NCBI GenBank assembly: GCA_036362985.1
Contig: JAYGXS010000009.1
Coordinates: 26,819,734 to 26,883,733 of the forward strand
Length of the DNA: 64,000 bases
Origin: Ligula intestinalis
Taxonomy: Eukaryota; Platyhelminthes; Cestoda; Diphyllobothriidea; Diphyllobothriidae
Reading direction: 5' to 3'
A model generated the notes under the pieces. It had not been told where the DNA came from and ran no database searches. It saw only the letters and a list, made by a program, of their open reading frames with translations. Position numbers and translations under genes: made by a program. This document shows positions 55,178-64,000 of the stretch, piece by piece (positions within the stretch are counted from its first letter, which is position 1; every line of letters begins with the position of its first letter).

Positions 55178-55766
55178 TGTTGTAACAGGGAATTCTGTGG
55201 GGTGTCACCGTCCAATCACGCCCTTTGGAATCCTCATGGAAGGACACAATAAGAAGGGCGTAACTTTGAAAGCCACCGGGAGGACAGTTTATTGTGTACA
55301 AAACCTGGACTTACTATCTCGGGTGGCAGTTGTGCCGCTGGCGTTGTCCAGGGCTGAATGTCCCGCCGCGGGGTGAAGCCTGGGCCTCTGTTGACTGGCT
55401 GTGTCCTTTCCGTGTTCAAGCTCACTGCCTGCGATGTGACAGTTGTTTATAAGTGATGGCTAAGCGCGTTCGCTTGTGGCATGATTAAGCGCATTGGAAT
55501 AAGGTCACCTGCCGTGTGGCGCACCTAAGTGGCCCTTGAGGAACTGCGGCTAAATGGGTACGCGCGTGGACTCACGTGCGTGTGCGCACGTATATTTGCG
55601 GTCCAGTGGTTTAAGGTAATCGTACGGGAACAGCCACAGCAAAGACACAAGACCTTGCAGCAGTCCGCATTGACAAAGGAATCATTGTAGCAGTCGGCCA
55701 CAGGCAGGACGCCTCAGGACAGCCTGTAAGGTTATGCTGGCATTTGGTTGGGCTAGGCTCCGCACA
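55178..55766 (-). mobile_element. Solo LTR, copy 3, inserted in a W repeat
   Basis: 589 bp, starting TGTTGTAACAGG and ending CCGCACA. It is flanked by CACCG (55173-55177) and CACTG (55767-55771), one mismatch. The W copy at 12612 reads ACCGTATGCTCGACAACAGG across the site, matching both flanks. AATAAA (minus) at 55288-55293 and a TTATAAAC box near 55447. No internal region. Confidence 0.85.
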
Positions 55767-55880
55767 CACTGCAGGCTCCACAACAGGGTTGTGCAGGGAC
55801 GGTGACTTACGCGTGAGTTAGTTTTAGGGGATAGTAGACATACGCGGCATCTACCACCCTCCCTCTCTTCCCTCATCCAT
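55767..55880 (+). repeat. Dispersed repeat W, 3' piece
   Basis: GGCTCCACAACAGGGTTGTG, CAGGGACGGTGAC and GCGGCATCTACCACCCTCCC continue the W copy interrupted at 55177. Confidence 0.7.
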
Positions 55881-55889
55881 ATCGGCCCG

Positions 55890-57470
55890 TTGCGAAGACA
55901 AAGCAAAGAAGATACAGAACGCGCAGGCCCGCACACTTTAGAACAATACAACCAAGAAGAAAATCAATAGCAAAGAAAGGAGACGGCCCGGCTACCAACT
56001 GAGTCGTAAAGGCTAGATTTAGAAGCAGCCATTGCAGTCTGACCCTCATTCCGCCACCACCTCATACAATCCTCGGGGATTGTCATTCAATCTGTCTGGG
56101 CAGGCATCTGCATTTGGTTATGCTCCACAGAAAGAATACTTTCGACACTACAGTAGTCGCCAAAGACCATGCAACTTCCATAACTTTGTATAAGTTTGAT
56201 CATTACTCGAGTACCATTGTGAATGCATTTAGGAAAACTTAGAAATAATAATGAACAGCATTAGGCATATTAAGTACTTAAAAGAACTATAGGAATTACT
56301 AAGTGTTTGTTTCTCGATAATCCCGTGATGTTGGAGACGTAAACAAGAGCTATAAATTAGAACAATAAATTTAGATATTGTGTTAAATTGAAAACTTGAA
56401 GCAATCACTTTCTATATATAGAAAGAACTTTTCTTTAGTCAAGACATTCTGTTTACTTTAATCTTACTGAATAAGTATTTATTGATTGGCATCAAAAAGT
56501 GTGTCATAATTTTCCTTGTTTTCACTGTCTTCATTGATAAATTTAAGATAGATTTAACGGGCATTTACCGACATAAAGTGTTTTTTGATGTTAGTTTTAA
56601 TGAATATGACAACGTTTTGGATATGCAGAAATGCCTCAAAGCAGCAAAACACATTGTTGAGGGTAAATATTGTCCGCAGTGGAGTTGTGAAACTACTATT
56701 CCTTAGATTAATAAAATACTTCCCATAAAAGGTTACCTCTTAGATACTGCTTTGATTAGATATTCAGCTAACGAACTTCTGCGTACATTAACTTTTTCCA
56801 ATGTAATGTCCAAATGAAATTTGATAATTTTGAGAGTTTCTTTAAGTTTCATGAAGATGAACGATTAAATTTGACTGGAGATGAAATAACTTTTTTTCTC
56901 TTTATAATGAATTATTTTTCGCATAAATGGATTAATTCCACTTTCTGATATAATTACGAGCATTTGAAAAACTGGCAACATACATTGCCATTGATTGAAA
57001 TACATATTATTCGCCTGTCTTTTCCGTTTCAGAATAACGCAAAAAGTGAACCTAAAGTAAACAAAAAACTATATTTCTACACGACTTAACTTCAATAAGG
57101 CCTTCGTTTCGGATGCTTGCACTAAACTATCATTAGGGACCTTCTGATAAAATTATTATTATGATTATTATTATTGATAGAGAACGTTGTTAGAGTGTTG
57201 ACTGCATTAAGCTCTCCCTGCTGGTGTGGTTTGGAATCCTACCGAGGCCACAAATTTTTCACAATTGGGTCAACTGAATTCTGATGAAAACCAAACTTCA
57301 GTCCCTTCGATTCTGTTACCATCCTTAAATAAACAGAGCGGAATTCGCTATGTTCTTGTATGCCTCTTCGGTAAATCATTGTGTTTTAGAGCATTCCTAA
57401 TTGAATCCCCTACACCTGTTAGATATGTATTAGCAAACCGAGTTTGGAACACACAGGCATCATTCGGGTA
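55890..57470. other. AT-rich stretch, no repeat recognised
   Basis: No copy of the window's families. A candidate terminal exon is listed separately. Confidence 0.35.
56473..56705 (+). CDS. Possible terminal exon, unknown protein
   Basis: A 74- to 77-codon open frame, hydrophobic at its start (KKCVIIFLVFTVFIDKF) and polar after, with several Cys near the end (CLKAAKHIVEGKYCPQWSCE), followed six bases after the TAG by AATAAA (56710-56715). The first in-frame ATG lies late (56622), so the hydrophobic part would need an upstream exon; a TAAG acceptor-like site precedes the frame. No homology recognised. This could be the end of a small secreted or membrane protein gene, or chance in AT-rich DNA. 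Confidence 0.18.
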
Positions 57471-57477
57471 ATACAAA

Positions 57478-57720
57478 CGAGCATGCGAGTCCCAGGAAGT
57501 AATTGAGAAGAAGACGATTCGATCGCTTCTTCTTCTCACTTGATCTTCTCAATCATTGGGGTATGTAGATGAAAGCAGAGAAAAGTTCTTGGAGGTAGTC
57601 GTGAGAACAAGATCACCGGAACAGGAGCGTTATTACCTTGACTTTTCAGATTCTCACCCAGATCCACAATCAGAGACAATGTCAGAATAGAATAATAAAT
57701 GGCACAGGTGTCGCAATATT
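57478..57720 (-). repeat. PLE tail remnant
   Basis: The CATGCGAGTCCCAGGAAGTA / ATTGAGAAGAAG unit, a CGATTCGATCGC block and a degenerate hammerhead-like stretch (57632-57680) occur here as at 7.9, 43.1 and 50.6 kb. Much diverged. Confidence 0.55.
57632..57680 (-). ncRNA. Decayed hammerhead-like motif
   Basis: Minus strand: GTCTCTGATTG, then GGATCT-GGGTG-AGAATCT and GAAAAGTC. The core differs at two or more positions. Confidence 0.35.
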
Positions 57721-58555
57721 TATAGGTTATTTTTGCTCTCCGCGGTGAATTGGGCAGCTAATAGGCATGCTATAGCATAAAAACTGCCTTCTTTAAATTC
57801 TGAAACATCGGTACAATCCATCACCTTATCCGAATTTCTCTCTGATAATGGTTGTGAATAAGAATTTGAAACTTCAGGCAAATAAAGCTCTCCTCTAGCG
57901 ATCGTGTCCCTTTCTTCGCACTACAGGGGTAACACCTATATTGGAATCAACGCAGTCTAGCAAATAAGTTCAAAACCAGTTAAGCATCAGCTGACGACAT
58001 CCACCTTGTTTGCTGAGGTGACTCCAAGGCCTCTATTTAAGACCAGTATCCGTCTCATAAGGACAAAAAACTATCAGTCATCCTAAGACAACTCAGCTTA
58101 AGCGTTAAGCTGTCTTGTAGATTTCGGAAGATTGATGGGTCCTCATTACAATCAACCAATGCTTAAATGGTCTAAAGAAAATGCAGTGTTCAAAGAAACT
58201 GTTTAGATCCAGTTACTCTGGGTACGTCGTTCTGAGATATCTCGGCATTAGAGAATTTTATTTGCCATTTAAACGTGCTGAGTCAGAGCTGTCGCCTAAA
58301 TTCACTTCGAAATGACAAAAACTGGTTTTTATGTGAAAGTAGAGGTTTATTTACGGCGGTGACCTAACTTGTGAAATTTGTGAGAATCACTTAATACTCC
58401 ACGGAGGACAAGTTAAATACACCGGTTACAACGTCATACTGAAAGTACGAGACCTCCAGTTAAATGGAAAGTCAAAAGCTGTAATGAAAGCGCTACTACG
58501 GTGGGTACAGATTTGATTTTTTCTAGGAGAAGTAGCAATGTTTAAAACTCGAACC
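57721..58555. other. Unassigned
   Basis: No motif or repeat pair recognised. Confidence 0.4.
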
Positions 58556-58559
58556 TTCG

Positions 58560-59325
58560 TGTCCACTTAGTGCACGTAACGCATGGCCGTGGAATCGGCA
58601 GGGTAAACATGGACTCAACAAGACTTTTTTGGAATTCCACGGATAACAACATCGTGAGAGTAAATCTTTACGTCAAGATGCCGCTTTGTGTCAAAATAAC
58701 GGAATAGAGGTGGAAGATGCAATCATAACTCAGCTTCACTTTGCGTTTTGGGGATATTTTCCCTCCACAATACAATTGTGCACTTTTGTGACGACAAACC
58801 TCGCTGAGTCTGGAAGAGTGTTTGAAATGCCGATGAATACACTGCAATTTTCAGCCTTCAGACTCATTTACTCCACCGGAGTAGGTCTATGGCCTGGCCT
58901 TGTCAAAACTTTCACATAAAGGTGGATTTTGAAAGTGTTTACCAGCGCAACGAATTTTTGGACGGCTTCTCTGAGCATGGCGATTTCAGTCGTACTTGTG
59001 GACTGGTCTAAACATGAATACCCCTCGATGAAAAAATGAGGTTCGCCTCAGGGATGACCGTCAGACGGCATTTGAGCTCATGCTCAGATTAACAACGACG
59101 GTTAATCAGTTGAAACTTTACAGAACGTTTGACAGGTGAAGGCTTACAGCCGCGATTCTTATTTTCAGAATACAGTCGGCAATGGCTCTACTGAAAAAGA
59201 AAAACTTTCCCTTACTTTACTCGGTGACTATTTCCAGCATGCATTTGATTCTGAGCTGGATGGCGACATGAATGCAGAAATATTTCTTATAAGGCCAGCA
59301 CCGACTTTCTGTCATTGCCACCTTA
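58560..59325 (+). repeat. Dispersed repeat X, plus copy
   Basis: Matches the reverse complement of 11695-12400 over its whole length, from TTTTGGAATTCCACGGATAA near 58625 to GCCAGCACCGACTTTCTGTC near 59293. The open frame at 58686-58919 (EDAIITQLHFAFWGYF, NLAESGRVFEMPMNTL) is shared with the minus copy but lacks a recognised domain. Confidence 0.75.
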
Positions 59326-59329
59326 TTTG

Positions 59330-62300
59330 TTAGTTAAAGCTAGACCATCCCAGCACATCTTACATTATGTTTAGGCGTTTTAATAAACAATTTTTGCTGT
59401 TTTTTGCCATAACACACGTTACTTATACCTTAAGGCCAAACTTTATTAAAAAAGGTATATCCTGTGCAAATAAAATGGTTTTAAAGATGTTATAGCAGAA
59501 GATTTATATTTACAGATAAAGCATACTCGAAGATAGCGCCGGTCGTTTTTTCGCTTTCCCCTCATAGATTAATGTCCTCCAGTGGAAGAAAAATAAGAGC
59601 ACATTCGCAAATTTAGTTGGCAGCAGCTGATCGTATGAATAATTGCCCGGATATAAACAGTGCCTGATTCGTGCTCAAAGTGTTTACCTTTGTGTAAATC
59701 AAATAAGTGAGAAACAGTTTGCATGGAACGGTGATACTTTGTGCTGGCGTAGAGCAACAACGCACAACATCCGATGAGGTAGCGTGGATAGAGCAGCTTC
59801 CTTTAGGAGCCCGGGTTTGGCAACCTACATGCTGTAAATGTCAGGGATACCCCCTGGTATCTATGGGATACCAGACTTGCGTAATTTTTACCTTCTCATG
59901 CTGAGGAGTATTAATTACTTGCACAGACATCCCTCAGGGAGAGAAAATACGTTTTGAAGCTCATACAGTCGCGTATGTATGCTTCCCGGAAGAACTCTCT
60001 GGGAAAGCAGAAGTGGTCAAAGTACCGTCTTCACAAAAACATGGCGCGGCATGGAGTCCAGCCTTATCTTTGATGGCCGTAAGGCAGACTAAAGACAAAC
60101 CCTTAGTCATCCCTGCCCCCCGACGAGGACTGCAAAGTCCCCATAGTACAATGGTCGGCTAGTCGGTACCTGCGACTGATGTCGACAGCCTAATTGCAGG
60201 CCGCAACATGGCAGCCTAGTCACAACTAGTCACAAAATACGCTGCTTTTTTCACCTGTCATGTCGCATTTTTTGTGTGTGGGACTAACTACAAGTATTTG
60301 CTTTAATAGTAGAATGAGGAAAGACTTCTGCTCTGCTCTTGATGCGTTTCCGCTGAGGCATACACATGACTTTCTCTTCGGGGGCAGTTACTGTGATTCA
60401 TGTGATTTGAAAGCTTTGGCGTCAACTGCGATTCCTGTAGTGCGCCAATCATCCCAAAAAATAACGTTACGAAGCAGAGAAACAGAGGGGAAAGGAACCA
60501 ATAGTTGAGCAAAAGAGCCCCCAGGAAGTTATGGGCTCCAACTAGTTTTGTATGTAAGCCTACTTGCTGACTATAGGAATTGGATAGGGTAAAAACCTTT
60601 AAGAACCACTCTTGTTTGTCCGCCAAAGTTATAAAACTGTCAAGTTGAATATTTCGGTAGATTGCACTGACAAGGTAAATGATTCAGTCGCTGCTGTAAG
60701 CACGATAATATAGATCACTAGGCTCACCGCATCTTACCTTCATAGTTCTTTGCTTGAATCCTCTTTTAATAGAACCACAGCATGTCCATATTGAAAATCC
60801 TGTGTTAGATTGGGCTAGTTGTTGACGGCTAATAAACCAACAGTAACCACTCCAGTCTCCCTTATTTGGTCGATCGAGGCAAGTACACTTTCGTCCCTGT
60901 TATGTATTTATGAACTCTAAGTTTCCTCCCCTAGCGCAAGCCCACATTACCACCATTCCCACGGTTCAGGCGACCCTGCGTCTTACTTCACGGGGAGGGG
61001 GTTCACATATCCGTGTTCAATCCTGTCCTGTTACGCTGTTCACTTCATGGGAGTGGTTGCGTACGTATCACCAGATCCCGTTAGAATATCCATCGGGAGT
61101 AACGCTTTGCTGTGGTGCCCCTGTGGCCACTGCAAAGCATAGGCAGGTTTGACCGCACTCAGCGCAGCTTATAAACTGACCGGCTACTAAACAAACCAAC
61201 TAACTTCCTTCATAAGAGGCATTGCACAGTCGGCCAGCGGTCTTCCTCTCCGTAGAAAATGAGAACTCAGAGAGCAGAGCGCAGACTTCTGCTGTGTGCA
61301 AGCGGGGCTGAGGCGCCCGAACAGCCGTTCTCTATTTCGTGCTACGTCGAGAGCCAAATAAGTATCCGTTTTTAGGCATTTTCGAACTTGCTTACTGTCC
61401 AGTTGAAAAGCCTACTCAAATCCTGCGTACACAACTGGTTCTCCCGAACTCACCAAAAGGGTGCAATGTGGTGTCATCAATGTCGTCGTTCCATCAGATG
61501 ATTCAAGTACTCTCACTCAGACGTACGGGTTGGGCGTGGCAGTAACCACTTACTACTCCGTAAAGCTGTTGTAGAAGGAAATTACGCTGATATAATAGAG
61601 ACTCTATTTGCACAAACGTGACGGACAATTTCAACAAATGAACGTGCGGCATGACCGTCCAATATATTGGTGGGCGTTTTAATATTTCAATTTGTCCTGA
61701 AGAGGTTCCGAAAACTCGAAGAAAACCCATCCAAGGCTTCTTGTAAGTTAGTGCGCATGTTAATTGAAGGTGTGCGGTGAGGCGAACGGTAAGTTGGACC
61801 ACAAGTAATTTGAAGTAGACGACCTCTTACCCATCATTCCCCTTTTTTAAATAATTTAAAAAATAATCTAAAATAATATTAGAATAAATAAAATACGTAA
61901 AAACATTGAAACGCCTCCTAGTCTGTTAGTCGTTTTTTCTGCATTTTTATTGGCTACACGTTTATCCGCCAAATGTTTCAAATACTCACTCACGATCTAA
62001 CACCCCCCTCCCCCTGCCATCACCTGATACACCTAAGCAGCCGGGTTCTGTGGTTTAGTTCCCGGCCATAGATGAGTACTGCAACCATCCCGTGAGAGTT
62101 AGGCGGTAGGAGTCCCCTGATGACGGACACTACCCCTTCCCTTCCTCTACTGTACGACTATGAAATTGTTCACTTCTTGCACGTAAATATTATCTGATGA
62201 TGGGCTTCTTTACGAGTCAACTATTACAATGATCGAACGTTCATGGTCTTTGCAACAGGAACCCGGGATTCACGTATTCGTATCTATTCGTATAATCTTA

Positions 62301-62510
62301 AATTCGCAGCATTTATTTCATGCCAATTCCGGAGCAGTGGAGCGCCTTGCTTGAACCGAAATGCAGCTGTTCGTAAGAATATGAAAGTGTCCTAAACAGA
62401 CTACAGAGCTCGCATATCCGGAAGGCAGAAGCTGGTAGTATACGACAGTGAATTTTTGGTTAAAACGCTAAAAGCCACAGCGAGGGACAAAGATGGTCAA
62501 AGCTTATACG
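59330..62510. other. Unassigned, no gene recognised
   Basis: Frames up to 107 codons without motifs. AT-rich tract at 61845-61910. No known repeat family seen. Confidence 0.35.
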
Positions 62511-62524
62511 CACATTTAAATTAA

Positions 62525-62655
62525 ACGCGGCTCGCTGACTATTAGTCATCGTCAGCCAGTCATGCCCAAACACAGGGGTCGCTACCCTCGAGGCTCGAAC
62601 CTGCGACCTTGTTGGCTAGAAGTTCAGCGCTGTAATCATTGCGTCATTGCACCCA
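62525..62655 (-). repeat. tRNA-derived SINE, 5' part
   Basis: Minus strand: a tRNA-like head (CAGCGCTGAACTTCTAGCCA, AAGGTCGCAGGTTCGAGCC) and the body GTTTGGGCATGACTGGCTGA. Confidence 0.65.
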
Positions 62656-62657
62656 TA

Positions 62658-62760
62658 TCATTAGCCGCTCTGCGGTTGCCATGACACAACGGGACGAGTT
62701 AATCCTGTAATTGATCAATGAGTGCTTATCTAACATGTTGTATAAATGTATATTTTTGAT
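62658..62760 (+). repeat. tRNA-derived SINE, 3' part
   Basis: CATTAGCCGCTCTGCGGTTG, ACGGGACGAG-like text and TGATCAATGAGTGC correspond to the tail at 40815-40920, in opposite orientation to the head just upstream. Confidence 0.6.
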
Positions 62761-62771
62761 GAACGCAAAGC

Positions 62772-62935
62772 AGCGAGCCCGTGACGAAGGGATTAGGGCG
62801 TCTAACTTCTAGCCAGGCGGTCGTAGATTCAAGCCTCGAATGATCCATGCCTGGGATTGGGTATGACTGGCTGATGACGGTGGATAAGCTCAAAAGGCCA
62901 TTCAATCCTACCTTTACTTCGTCGGTTCCACTTTG
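62772..62935 (+). repeat. tRNA-derived SINE, head and body
   Basis: GAGCCCGTGACGAAGGGATT with AGGGCGTCTAAC (A-box region), a mutated B box (GATTCAAGCCTCG), then CTGGGATTGGGTATGACTGG and CTGATGACGGTGGATAAGC. The tail is not obvious. Confidence 0.72.
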
Positions 62936-62939
62936 TTCA

Positions 62940-64000
62940 GTGGGTTCTGTGTTTGATAAGGCCTAATGCTGATGCCTACTAATACAAAAACGTCTGTTTC
63001 GACCCCTCTTTTACCAGTCCCATAAAATCGTCAGTTTAAACCAATGCATCTTCATTTTTGTTCCTGAGTATGAAATACAAAGGATAAATAAGGACTTACT
63101 AGAACAAACCGCAAAGCCCCTAGACCTACTACCGTTATCTACCAATACAAATCGTTTTTGCTTTGACCCAATTTAAGTTCTGTCAATAGGGGGACCTCGA
63201 GAAGGCTCGAATTCTGTGGTGAAGAGGAATACGCCTTATCCACTCCGGTTAAAATAATCTACATACAGCAAATAATAATATACTTTACCAGAGAAGTTCC
63301 CTGTCCGGTATTCCTTTTGTATATTGTCCCAATGAACCGATTCTGTGTGACCAACAGTCGATCCGCATCAAGCTAGTTGTCTTACAGCGGCGAAAAACCA
63401 ACATAGCGCACCACGACTCCCATTTTCCTCTGCTTACTGATCTCAGAACTAGATTTCAGCCCCTTCCCCCCTATTTCACATGTGTAACCACCCTCACCCA
63501 ACACTCTTCACTGCGCTACCGTGACTCTACAAGTCTGACGATTAATAATTAAAACGATGCGTTTGCCGACTTTAATCCTACTAGTAAGTCCAATTTGAAC
63601 ATTCTCCAACCCCCCGGAGTGGTAACAGTGCTTGGTTCTCCACAGTACAGGAAAGACACCGGAGAGTAGCAAAGACCCATAGAAGGATGATTGAATGCAT
63701 GCACTACGGCTTTGAGAGTTCAGATGACTGGAGGTAGCAACTTCCGCTGCGACAATAAAAAAACGCCTAGAGATGTATCGGCACACGCCGGCAGAAGATG
63801 ATAAAGTACTGATAAATACCACGAAATGCATAATCGTCTTAGATCTCCATACTCTTTTAAGGAACATAACTGGACTGGTTCTGGTTACTACACTGGTGTG
63901 TGTTATGGTCTGCGGAGGGTGACCGACCTCCACTCGGCCTTAGGGGCATCTATCAGAAGAGCCTGAGCAGACACTCTTTTCTTATTCTTGAAAAGTTTCC
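62940..64000. other. Unassigned
   Basis: No motif. The 141-codon minus frame (63508-63933) has a hydrophobic middle but no recognised domain. Confidence 0.35.

Noticed and set aside
56151..56163. CAGTAGTCGCC, same as the end of the TA-flanked TIR elements
   Set aside because: No subterminal similarity beyond about 11 bp and no partner end within several kb; probably chance or a tiny remnant.
1..64000. CRISPR array, bacterial operons, prophage
   Set aside because: No regularly spaced identical repeats, no ribosome-binding sites with tandem long ORFs; sequence features are eukaryotic throughout.

Overview
The window looks like gene-poor, repeat-rich DNA from an animal nuclear genome, and a flatworm (cestode or trematode) is the best guess. 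The evidence is eukaryotic throughout: an intron-containing gene remnant with very short introns (36 and 64 nt), an intact eukaryotic tRNA-Thr gene with a Pol III T-run, tRNA-derived SINEs with A and B boxes, solo LTRs with 5-bp target duplications, TTAGGG-type telomere-like arrays, and many Penelope-like retroelements (PLEs) of the kind that carry a GIY-YIG endonuclease. No bacterial operon, CRISPR array or intact long ORF is present. The species assignment is an inference; nothing here fixes the genus.

Layout. 0-5 kb holds an AAG microsatellite, a frameshifted PLE GIY-YIG remnant framed by short inverted repeats, and a 116-bp inverted repeat around a poly-C tract. 6-15 kb is a mosaic of dispersed repeats (called R, W and X here), PLE 3' tails with hammerhead-like motifs, and SINE pieces. 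15-20 kb is AT-rich with no recognisable repeat or gene. 20.2-20.7 kb carries a different GIY-YIG retroelement on the minus strand. 21-29 kb has SINE remnants, a hammerhead-like tail, a solo LTR with a perfect target duplication, and the start of a PLE reverse transcriptase cut by a 400-N assembly gap.

30-40 kb is the most structured part: a minisatellite next to tRNA-Thr(CGT); an element with about 110-bp inverted ends; a minus-strand multi-exon gene piece with a DUF4806-like domain; a PLE copy broken by a 1-kb insertion containing a TA-flanked TIR element and, further on, by a solo LTR; a 736-bp TIR element with a telomere-like array inside; a second PLE copy; and a second TA-flanked TIR element.

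40-64 kb holds a SINE pair, a LINE reverse-transcriptase fragment, a PLE fragment inside a 325-bp near-perfect foldback, copies of repeats R, W and X, a PLE GIY-YIG fragment between two telomere-like arrays, a third solo LTR inside a W repeat, and more SINE pieces. Between these lie long stretches with nothing recognisable.

The only candidates for working host genes are the tRNA and possibly the DUF4806-like gene. Everything else coding-like is retroelement debris. The region records successive rounds of insertion: PLE first, then TIR elements and LTRs into the PLE and W copies.
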